From Burkholderiaceae bacterium (lineage in GTDB: Bacteria > Pseudomonadota > Gammaproteobacteria > Burkholderiales > Burkholderiaceae_B): 39,154 nt of DNA. A model generated the notes under the pieces. The model saw only the letters and a list, made by a program, of their open reading frames with translations. It was not told the origin of the DNA and ran no database searches. Below, piece after piece: positions 18,490-25,220 of this stretch (position 1 is its first letter; every line of letters starts with the position of its first letter). Position numbers and translations under genes: made by a program. Where the stretch lies: contig JADZBO010000169.1 in assembly GCA_020851995.1 (NCBI GenBank), positions 1 through 39,154 on the forward strand, written 5' to 3'.

Positions 18490-18740
18490 CGCCAAGAGCG
18501 CCAGTGCTGGCGCAGGTGGCGCCATCGGTGCGAAGGACGCGCACGCCGCACTCGCCCACAAATTAGCCCGTTTTTCTCTCTCAGACGCGGAAATTCTCCG
18601 TTTATGCGAAGGGCGGCATTCGCCTGAAGACGAGCATTTGCGAGAATTTGTTCGCGAAAGTTCGTGACGTAAGTCGCTTTCACGCAGGCGACCCGAGCAG
18701 AAAGGTTTTTACACTGAAGTCGTAGGCGTCGTATCCGAGG
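18490..18740 (+). other. Junction stretch after tRNA-Ala, possible remnant coding segment
   Basis: No complete gene is supported. One plus-strand frame is open to the stop at 18667 and its last 37 residues (from AHKLARFSLSD to LREFVRESS) have protein-like composition, but no start codon with a ribosome site lies after the terminator. It may be the 3' remnant of a gene cut by integration at the tRNA. The rest, 18668-18740, is the 3' flank of the HNH gene; no terminator was recognised for that operon. Confidence 0.3.
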
Positions 18741-19586
18741 TCAGGTAGCGTCGAAACCGCCGTCACAGAACCAGTCGCTCTCGGCAAATGCCTCGAACGC
18801 AGAGACACGCCAACCATTGACACGAAGGGCGCGCGCGCTATCTGCGCGAGCCATTAATTCGCTACGAACGGTCTCTGCACCACCTGAACCATGGAAAATT
18901 CGAAGCTGATGTCGTATGTTGAGCAGCTCGTCGGCTCCTTGGGCCGCGTACAGGTCAGCTAATCCAAGCGTCTTAAAGTGAAGGTGTACCCGTGCGACAA
19001 GCACGGCATTCCAATGATCTGGCGGAATTACGATAAATTTCAGGGAAGCTGGCGCGGTCGTCTGCACGGACGCGAACAACCAGCGATCACCGTCGATATC
19101 GTCAAAGTAAGGATGCAGTGTCTCCTCAAATGCGTTCGTTGGCAGGCTCGCTAGCTTTGCCTTGTTGCAATCTGTACATGAGGGCACAAGGTTCAGCGGC
19201 GTGACTGCTAGAACCGGATAGTGCGCCTTGGGCAGATGGTGGTCCAGCGTGGATGCATCACGCTGTGCGCACAATGGGCACTTCCCGGAACGGGCTAGAC
19301 TCATTAGCTTGTCGTAGGCAGCTCGTCCAGGAGCGCTCTTAGGCACCATTCGCTGGGTGTATACGGCCTCCATCTCGGATGTCGTTACCAAACCGCCGAC
19401 GACGGACTCGCGTACGAACTCGTACAGCCGCACCCGGATTGCAAGGCCTTCGAAGGTTGTGGAGGCTTGGATGACATTTGGTGTCACCGAGGCCAGGCGC
19501 GCCTTGAGTGACAAATTGCGTACTCGGCTAATGCACAAGGCGAAGAACGCGCCGGCGTCCAGGTCTGGAGGATCTAACTTGATCAT
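18741..19586 (-). CDS. HNH endonuclease, putative defence effector
   Basis: A 281-residue protein with a central HNH/McrA-like nuclease. The zinc pair is CPLC (103-106) and CTDC (137-140), with the catalytic DHHLPKAHYP (115-124) and the NLVPSCTDCNKAK stretch that gives the Asn and second metal element between and around them. The N-terminal 100 residues and C-terminal 130 have no recognised domain and may bind the partner ATPase. It overlaps the ATPase gene by four bases (ATGA), so the two are translationally coupled. An ATPase with an HNH nuclease is also the composition of Septu (PtuA-PtuB). Expected activity is cleavage of phage or host nucleic acid once the system triggers; this is inference. 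Confidence 0.8.
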   Translation of the reverse strand: MIKLDPPDLDAGAFFALCISRVRNLSLKARLASVTPNVIQASTTFEGLAIRVRLYEFVRESVVGGLVTTSEMEAVYTQRMVPKSAPGRAAYDKLMSLARSGKCPLCAQRDASTLDHHLPKAHYPVLAVTPLNLVPSCTDCNKAKLASLPTNAFEETLHPYFDDIDGDRWLFASVQTTAPASLKFIVIPPDHWNAVLVARVHLHFKTLGLADLYAAQGADELLNIRHQLRIFHGSGGAETVRSELMARADSARALRVNGWRVSAFEAFAESDWFCDGGFDAT

Positions 19587-21133
19587 TGACTAGCCCCACG
19601 ATTGACCATCAGAGCTCGAATCAACGCTCGCGCCTCGCCGCCGAGCTTGCCATCAAACTTGGCGATCATGTCTTCGAAATCCACCGCGTCGCGCGCGGCC
19701 GTCCGCAACAACTGGTGGAAGCCGGAGTCCGTAACCTCAAGACCGAATACCTCGCGAGTGAGCACGCCGACGTTCTCGCCGAAGGTCTCGATGGTCGGGC
19801 GCTCGGCTTGAATTATCCGGCCGTTGCGCCAGATCTTCCAGACACATTCAGAGGGCACCTCCTGAAGTATCACCGGCGAGTGCGTCGCGACGATCGCGAC
19901 GCCGTTGCGATTCACGAGCAGGTCCGACAACGCACGCACAAAGGCAGACAGCAGGGGCGGATGGAGATGTGCCTCTGGCTCATCAAGCAGCACCAGGGTC
20001 CGCTCCTCCACAGTCTCTATCAGACGGGTAATCGTCAGAAGAACGATCTTGTGGCCAGAGCTAAGGTTGCTGAAGACTTGACGCGCACGGGCCTTCAGCT
20101 CGTCTGCTTCCGAATCAGTCTCTGCCAGCGAAGTGACGTCTGCAGCCTTGAAAATGGGATCTGCTTCGAGCATATGCAGCGCCCGTTGCCACCGACTTAG
20201 ACGGGCGCTTTGGCTGCGGCAGATGAGGACACTCGCGCCGAATTCCCGCGACAGATTGTCTGGCGATTTTGGAGCAGTGGGCTTACCCTCAGAGTTTGTC
20301 CCAGTGCGCTTGAGCCCCACGTACGCACAAGGGAACCCTTCAGAACGATCGCGGCGATTGGGCAGCGGGCCAAACGGATCGAACGCGCTAAAGGTTACCG
20401 ATACCAAGTTCGCGAATAGATCTTGGCCTTCGGTATCCTCCCCCCCCTCGAACGCACCCACTTCCTCTGGGCTTGATCGTTGGTCAACGAGCAAGCGTGA
20501 CATGTTGTTCAACAAATGCGTCTTGCCGACGCCGTTACGACCAATTAGGACATGAATATTGCTGGGCGGCATCGACTCGGGCTCAACGACAAAGGTCAGC
20601 TCAAATGGTATCCCCTTCGAACGGGCCTTTCGCGGACCAGAATACGAGAATTCGTAGCGCGACAAGCGCGCCCCCCCTTGGGCGATCCGAGCGTATTGGC
20701 CCTGCACTGTGGCTCGCGTCACGGAGCGAAGCAGCGACAGGCCGGTCACCTTCTCCTTGAGCGCCGTCTCAAGGCGCTGAGGATCGAACGCCATGTCACG
20801 TAGTCCCGTGAGAACTCGATCGCGTAGGCTCACCCCCAGCTCATTTAGGAGTTCGTAGTAGGTATCGTCTTGCCCGACAGAGAAGAACTCCTCGCCTAAC
20901 ATGTCGAACGTCGGTTCTAGATCTGGTCGTCGTTGGTCCGGTCGCATTCCAACCTGCCCAATTTTGACGCTGCCGATGCGATGAATCACGCCGTCAGCAT
21001 CCATGACGTTCAAGGTGAACATCGTGCTGAAGGAGAACCAGTCGTCCCAGTTGTCAACCAGCAAATACGCGGATTCCCCGTCAAACTTGGGTGGTGTCTG
21101 TCCCACAGTAATCACTGAAAAAAACTTATTCAT
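19583..21133 (-). CDS. SMC/OLD-like AAA ATPase of the defence operon
   Basis: A 516-residue ABC-type ATPase. Walker A GRNGVGKT is at 198-205, the signature NLSSGHK at 356-362, Walker B VLLDEPEAHLHP at 381-392, and the H-loop histidine in VATHSPVILQEV (H418). No C-terminal TOPRIM is evident, so it is not a full OLD nuclease. The first 170 residues are a distinct region without recognised motifs. GGAG precedes ATG 21133. It lies 95 bases downstream of the QueC-like gene and is fused by overlap to the HNH gene. Likely a sensor or motor for the HNH partner, as in Septu (PtuA) or Qat (QatA). Confidence 0.8.
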   Translation of the reverse strand: MNKFFSVITVGQTPPKFDGESAYLLVDNWDDWFSFSTMFTLNVMDADGVIHRIGSVKIGQVGMRPDQRRPDLEPTFDMLGEEFFSVGQDDTYYELLNELGVSLRDRVLTGLRDMAFDPQRLETALKEKVTGLSLLRSVTRATVQGQYARIAQGGARLSRYEFSYSGPRKARSKGIPFELTFVVEPESMPPSNIHVLIGRNGVGKTHLLNNMSRLLVDQRSSPEEVGAFEGGEDTEGQDLFANLVSVTFSAFDPFGPLPNRRDRSEGFPCAYVGLKRTGTNSEGKPTAPKSPDNLSREFGASVLICRSQSARLSRWQRALHMLEADPIFKAADVTSLAETDSEADELKARARQVFSNLSSGHKIVLLTITRLIETVEERTLVLLDEPEAHLHPPLLSAFVRALSDLLVNRNGVAIVATHSPVILQEVPSECVWKIWRNGRIIQAERPTIETFGENVGVLTREVFGLEVTDSGFHQLLRTAARDAVDFEDMIAKFDGKLGGEARALIRALMVNRGASQ

Positions 21134-21228
21134 TTATTGTCACTCCGCAAATTCAGAGCCACCACAACGACGATTGCATCTTTAGCGTGGCGACTGCAGC
21201 TAGGCACGTTGCCTTATCGTTACTCATG

Positions 21229-23349
21229 TCAAATATTCACAATGGGCCGAACATCCCAGGTGATTGGCATGCCGGGCCGATAGACTACGATGTTGCCGTG
21301 CTTGATGCTGGTCTTAAGGTGTTCGGCGAGCGGCTTGTCGTACTTCTCAATCTGCTTGATGGCCCGATCAACGGCGATGCGGAAGGCATCTCGGACATTC
21401 TTGCGCTTGTCGCCGGCCAAGCGCCGTCGTCCGCCGAGGCCTTTACCTCCTTCCATCGCCTTTGTCAGAAGTGCCATTTCCTCCTCAATCTTCTCAATCA
21501 GAGCGTGGTCACCAGCTGCGCGCGCATCTTCAATATCGCCAAGAAGTTCGTGGGCGCGCTGCTTCCACTCCCGGAGTGCCCGTCGGTCCGCGACGTCGCC
21601 TGCATCGGTCAGCGGCGCGCCGGTGACGATTTGATAACCTTCCTCAATATCCTCCGAAGTGACTCCCGTGTTCGCTGGTAGCTCAATTGCGTTGACAGCG
21701 CTCCCACAGGCAAGCTCATACACCGACGCCTCGCGATCCGGGAACGCTAGCAGCAGATTCAGGTACTCAGCCCCCTTGTCCGCGCCCTGGATCAGGATTG
21801 TGGTTCTGCCTCGCCCCAGAAACCGCGCCTCCCACACGCCGCCCCGTCTGCGAAAGATGTTGTCGGGCAACTTTTCTGCAGTGGCGACTGCCGGCACCGA
21901 TTCCACCGAACCCGACTCGTAGACCGAGCGCAGCAGGCAATCACCAGGCAGCGTGCGCTCCCGAATTCCTGTGATGTTTCGTGCAATCAGCGTATCAAGC
22001 GCCCCGGTCACCTCGGTCGCATGCCGCTTGTAGAGGTCAAAAACCCGCGCGGCTGCCTGCGCCGGACTTGGATCCAGATACCGAAAAACCCGGTTCACCT
22101 CCGGATAGCTGCTGATGAACTGCATCACATCCCCAAGTGACTTGACCTGATTGGCGCGCTCGAGATACGCCGCCGCCATGATCTTGTCGTCGCCCTTGTC
22201 CCGACTCTGGGTGAATACGTCGGTCTTGTAGTGGTCGGCCGGATCGTACTGGTCGGCCCTGGCTGCAACCACTGCGAAACGGCGGTCGATGCACTGTGAA
22301 CAGCCGCCGCAGTGGGTGTGCTGATTCGTCATTTCCCAGGTGTGCGTGCAGGTCATCGAATGCGCAATCAGATCCGCGCACCCACCTCGGGTGATGACCT
22401 CGACGACATCGGCCTTGGTTTTCCAGATGAAGGGGTTCTCGATGGTAAATAGCTCTCCCGCCACCAGCGAGATGATTTCCTGAAAACCCTGCATCACCTG
22501 GGGGTGGGTTGTGCGCGTGGCGCGACCACCGGCGACCTGAGCGCAGACGGGAAGATTCAGGCTGATGACGCCGTTTTCGTAAAAGCGCAGGCTGTGCAGG
22601 CCGAGCATTTTGGCAATCGTCGCACCGATCGACATGTACAGAAAGGATCGACTGCGCTGGGTGTATTCCTGATTTAGCTCCGATGCCTTGTGCACTCTCA
22701 CACCAATGTGGTGTGGCGCGTTGTCGCCCGCCTTGGCCGCCAGCAGCGCTTGCATGTTGCGATGCCGGTTATTGAGCTTCGGGGTCGATTTGTGGGTAAC
22801 AAGCACCACCCGGCGTTTCTGCGTCAGAATTTCTTCAACTGCGCCGGCCAGCGAGTCCAGGCCCCCGGAAAACATCACCACCTGCTCCGCGCGTCCAAAC
22901 ACTTCCTGGGTATCGTTGAAATCCAGATAGTCCTGAATCGCATGATCCTGCTTGAGTGCGACGAACTCAAATTGGTAATTGTCATCGGACAGAAATCCGA
23001 GTGTCGCGCGCAGCGTCTGAAGCACTTGAGGTGCGCCCCAAAAGTCTGGGTTTCGCACCGGGATGACAAAGTGCAGGTCGCGCCTCCACGCATCGCCGAA
23101 ATTGTCCACGTCGTCAGCACCACGCTTGATGGCCTGATCGGCACCGTAGACGTAGGTGGCAATCTCCAGCAGATCATGAAACTGGGTCGGAACGCTGCGA
23201 AACATCTTGGAGTGGATGTCCTCGATGTGCAGCGTCACATTGCCGTGCCCCCCTCGGCCCGAAATCTGTAAGCGCAAATCCCGATCGGAGTCCCTGTGTT
23301 TGCCTTTGACCGAAGCACCGCCGCAAAGGATGTAGCGTTTATCTTGCAT
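21229..23349 (-). CDS. QueC-like PP-loop enzyme with C-terminal signalling-type extension
   Basis: A 706-residue protein, about three times the length of QueC. The PP-loop SGGLDS (161-166) is the ATP-pyrophosphatase site of 7-cyano-7-deazaguanine synthase. A zinc-like set C334, C347, C350, C353 (CGGCSQC) mirrors the QueC zinc site. Residues 1-155 are an added N-terminal region. Residues 500-560 resemble a winged-helix segment (DKGAEYLNLLLAFPDREASVYEL), and 580-700 resemble a module with an arginine/glutamate coiled coil, GLGGRRR and HLKTSIKHGNIVVYRP that I recall from AfsR/LuxR-type signalling proteins. True queuosine genes do not look like this. It overlaps the upstream 262-aa gene by 11 bases, suggesting that protein is its substrate. 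Proposed to activate a deazapurine-like base for protein conjugation. Confidence 0.8.
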   Translation of the reverse strand: MQDKRYILCGGASVKGKHRDSDRDLRLQISGRGGHGNVTLHIEDIHSKMFRSVPTQFHDLLEIATYVYGADQAIKRGADDVDNFGDAWRRDLHFVIPVRNPDFWGAPQVLQTLRATLGFLSDDNYQFEFVALKQDHAIQDYLDFNDTQEVFGRAEQVVMFSGGLDSLAGAVEEILTQKRRVVLVTHKSTPKLNNRHRNMQALLAAKAGDNAPHHIGVRVHKASELNQEYTQRSRSFLYMSIGATIAKMLGLHSLRFYENGVISLNLPVCAQVAGGRATRTTHPQVMQGFQEIISLVAGELFTIENPFIWKTKADVVEVITRGGCADLIAHSMTCTHTWEMTNQHTHCGGCSQCIDRRFAVVAARADQYDPADHYKTDVFTQSRDKGDDKIMAAAYLERANQVKSLGDVMQFISSYPEVNRVFRYLDPSPAQAAARVFDLYKRHATEVTGALDTLIARNITGIRERTLPGDCLLRSVYESGSVESVPAVATAEKLPDNIFRRRGGVWEARFLGRGRTTILIQGADKGAEYLNLLLAFPDREASVYELACGSAVNAIELPANTGVTSEDIEEGYQIVTGAPLTDAGDVADRRALREWKQRAHELLGDIEDARAAGDHALIEKIEEEMALLTKAMEGGKGLGGRRRLAGDKRKNVRDAFRIAVDRAIKQIEKYDKPLAEHLKTSIKHGNIVVYRPGMPITWDVRPIVNI

Positions 23350-24127
23350 CGCTGCGCGCCCCCGCCTTCAATTCATCTTTCATTTTCGTGAGCGCATAGC
23401 CCGCAAAGCCATCCGACGACCTTCTGGAAATCTCCCCTTTTTCCTCAAAGCGGTGCTTCGAAAACCACTCGCTCGAAAACGTTTCCACAATCAGCGAGGC
23501 CTCGCGGGTGTGCGTCTGTAAGGCGGCGTCGAACTGAGCCTTTTGGTTGAGCGTTGCAAACCGCATACCCTCCCCCAGCTGCGTGTTCAGCGTCTTGCTC
23601 AAAAAATACTGCAGACTCTCGTTGGCCAGCCGAGCGTAAAACCCTCTCGAAAACTCCCCGAATGCTCGCGGCGTGCCAAGCGTCGACAGTGCTGCCTGCA
23701 TCGCGAGCGGGTCGGAGGGGAACAGGGTGTGCAGTCGGGGACCAAGCGCATCGGCTGCGGCGCCGACAAGGGCGCGCACGGCAAGCTCGCCAAGGTCTGA
23801 GCGCCTGGCCGAGACCTGAGTCGCGCGATCCATCGCTTCAACAAGGGCCGTCGTCACGTCCGGCAGCGTCGCCTCTTGTGGCAGCACGACGCCAACCGAT
23901 CCCAAGTGGCCCAGGGGGTCCTGCTTCTTGGCCGCGACGGCCAACTGCGTCATGAGCCACACTGCCTGCGTGTAGCCGAGATCTTGCAGGACAAACGAAA
24001 ACGCTTTCTCGGCTGCCGAAATCGTCGCGTTTGCCACCTGCGGCACATCGGCCCCAGCGGCAATCAGACCAACAACCTCCTTCCAAGCCTTCGATCTTGG
24101 CAACAGGCCTAGCCGGACATGCCCCAT
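23339..24127 (-). CDS. Conserved 262-aa protein with N-terminal Met-Gly-His-Val-Arg-Leu-Gly, candidate conjugation substrate
   Basis: A 262-residue soluble, mostly helical protein without a recognised catalytic motif. Its start, MGHVRLGLLPRSKAWKEVV, is a pattern I recall as a strongly conserved N-terminus among hypothetical proteins encoded beside QueC-like genes. Strict conservation at the very N-terminus with Gly at position 2 is what is expected when the initiator Met is removed and the glycine is modified, as in QueC-dependent defence systems. It overlaps the QueC-like gene and is 39 bases downstream of the LexA-like gene. No strong ribosome site precedes ATG 24127, consistent with coupling. 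No established function can be given. Confidence 0.6.
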   Translation of the reverse strand: MGHVRLGLLPRSKAWKEVVGLIAAGADVPQVANATISAAEKAFSFVLQDLGYTQAVWLMTQLAVAAKKQDPLGHLGSVGVVLPQEATLPDVTTALVEAMDRATQVSARRSDLGELAVRALVGAAADALGPRLHTLFPSDPLAMQAALSTLGTPRAFGEFSRGFYARLANESLQYFLSKTLNTQLGEGMRFATLNQKAQFDAALQTHTREASLIVETFSSEWFSKHRFEEKGEISRRSSDGFAGYALTKMKDELKAGARSDAR

Positions 24128-24166
24128 CCAAAAGCCCCTTACGCCGCTGAACTCACGCGATCATCC

Positions 24167-24400
24167 TCAGGCAAGGCGCTTGATGACAACGATGCTGCGT
24201 GCTTTTCGTTCTTGTTTTGACAAATACCCTTTCCGCACCAGTTGCCCAAGCTGCTCATGCGCGCTCGCGTGGCTGATGCCCAGCGCGTCGGCCAACTCCT
24301 GGACGGTCGGTGGCAGACCCGTGGCGTCCAGGATTTCACAAAGCACCCGCAGCGTCTTCGCTTGCGGGTCAGTGATGCCCGGCGTCCTTTGCTTGCTCAT
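24167..24400 (-). CDS. LexA-type winged-helix DNA-binding protein without peptidase domain
   Basis: A 77-residue protein made only of a LexA N-terminal-like domain: DPQAKTLRVLCEILDATGLPPTVQELADALGISHASAHEQLGQLVRKGYLSKQ reproduces the LexA helix-turn-helix arrangement (T..R..L..I......PPT..ELA..LG..S..). The S24 autoprotease domain of LexA is absent, so release from DNA cannot be by self-cleavage. GGAG lies seven bases before ATG 24400. It heads the five-gene minus-strand operon, and a perfect palindrome lies in its own promoter, so it is probably the autoregulatory repressor of the operon. Confidence 0.8.
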   Translation of the reverse strand: MSKQRTPGITDPQAKTLRVLCEILDATGLPPTVQELADALGISHASAHEQLGQLVRKGYLSKQERKARSIVVIKRLA

Positions 24401-24423
24401 GGCATCACTCCATGTCTGAACTG

Positions 24424-24452
24424 AGTGTATGGCCTGATAAATATCAGGTCAA
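24424..24452 (-). promoter_or_regulatory. Promoter of the defence operon with embedded palindromic operator
   Basis: On the minus strand TTGACC (24452-24447) and TACACT (24429-24424) are spaced by 17 bases. The perfect inverted repeat CCTGATA-AA-TATCAGG occupies 24433-24448, between and overlapping the -35 box. A protein bound there would block RNA polymerase. The palindrome has CTG-N8-CAG spacing, two bases shorter than the enterobacterial SOS box CTG-N10-CAG, so it is a LexA-like but distinct site. It is the obvious target of the adjacent LexA-like protein. Confidence 0.7.
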
Positions 24453-24496
24453 TGCACGCGACGCGACAAAAACGAACGCTCAACCCCCGCGCATGT

Positions 24497-24511
24497 GCGC
24501 CAAAAGTAGCC
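24497..24511 (+). promoter_or_regulatory. CGCCAAAAGTAGC motif, copy 1
   Basis: GCGCCAAAAGTAGCC lies in the divergent gap ahead of the first plus-strand prophage genes. Near-identical words occur at 27101-27117 and 27122-27138, before the next transcription unit, and a weaker copy at 36125-36137. Probably a shared operator of the prophage. Confidence 0.5.
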
Positions 24512-24572
24512 GGGGCGACCACTTTCGATGCCTATCATTTCTCACGGTCTGAACATTCTATTGGTTGCCGAG

Positions 24573-24758
24573 ATGAACGTCGAACAAACTCTCCCCGAAG
24601 CCCTGACGCCGCGCGAGCGTGCGCGGCAAGTCGCGTGCCTGCTCGCCGATGCCATTGCCCGACTACAAGCAACACGGCCGCCACATAGCGATATTGCGCT
24701 TGGCTTTGTGCCCGCCGAGCGCGTTCATACAAACCCGTCTAAACGAAGAGGTTTGTAA
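24573..24758 (+). CDS. Small hypothetical phage-associated protein
   Basis: A 61-residue charged, helical protein (LTPRERARQVACLLADAIARL...) with no recognised domain. It is immediately followed by the DUF2924 gene with no gap, so it is the first gene of the recombinase operon. ATG 24573 was chosen because MNVEQTLPEALTPRERA is protein-like from there; an in-frame ATG at 24528 is possible, and neither has a strong ribosome site. Similar short proteins commonly precede DUF2924-recombinase pairs. Confidence 0.55.
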   Translation: MNVEQTLPEALTPRERARQVACLLADAIARLQATRPPHSDIALGFVPAERVHTNPSKRRGL

Positions 24759-25220
24759 ATGAAACCACCCTCACCCGTTCGATCTCTCGCCGCACAGATT
24801 GCTGCACTGCCGCAGCTCAACATGAAAGATCTTTGGGCATTGTGGGATAAGCATTTTCCCCGTCGCCCGCCACACAATAACCGCGCGTATGTCGAAGGCC
24901 GTCTCGCCTACAGGATTCAGGAGCTGGCGCTCGGCGCGCAGTTGTCCGCACGCGCGCAACTGGCGCGCATTGGCGAGGCGCAGTCGCAAATCAAGTCACA
25001 GCGTCGCCGCGAATTCATCGTGACCCCGGGCACGACGCTAGTGCGTGAATTCAACGATCGCGAGCATCACGTCACGGCGCAGGCCGACGGCACTTTTGAT
25101 TACGCCGGCAGGCGATTCAAAAGCTTGTCGGCTGTCGCCCGCCATATCACTGGCACCCAGTGGTCGGGACCAAGCTTTTTCGGACTTTACAAGGCCATTT
25201 CAACGCGGAGACCTAAATGA
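24759..25220 (+). CDS. DUF2924-like protein
   Basis: A 153-residue basic protein. The features LWALWDKHFPRRPPHNNRAYVEGRLAYRIQELALG and the C-terminal PGTTLVREFNDREHHVTAQADGTFDYAGRRFKSLSAVARHITGTQWSGPSFFGL match DUF2924 as I know it: an N-terminal helical part and a C-terminal RAMA-like fold. The family nearly always sits directly upstream of a serine recombinase, as here (ATGA overlap), and is thought to assist it or bind DNA. Function is not established. Confidence 0.75.
   Translation: MKPPSPVRSLAAQIAALPQLNMKDLWALWDKHFPRRPPHNNRAYVEGRLAYRIQELALGAQLSARAQLARIGEAQSQIKSQRRREFIVTPGTTLVREFNDREHHVTAQADGTFDYAGRRFKSLSAVARHITGTQWSGPSFFGLYKAISTRRPK

Noticed and set aside
21229-23349. Housekeeping queuosine gene queC
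   Set aside because: The protein is 706 residues rather than about 230, has extra N- and C-terminal regions, and no queD/queE/queF neighbours are seen.
24167-24400. Full-length LexA
   Set aside because: The gene stops after 77 residues and no S24 peptidase domain follows in any frame before the next gene.
24433-24448. Canonical SOS box for host LexA
   Set aside because: CTG-N8-CAG is two bases too short for the usual CTG-N10-CAG; I treat it as a private operator.
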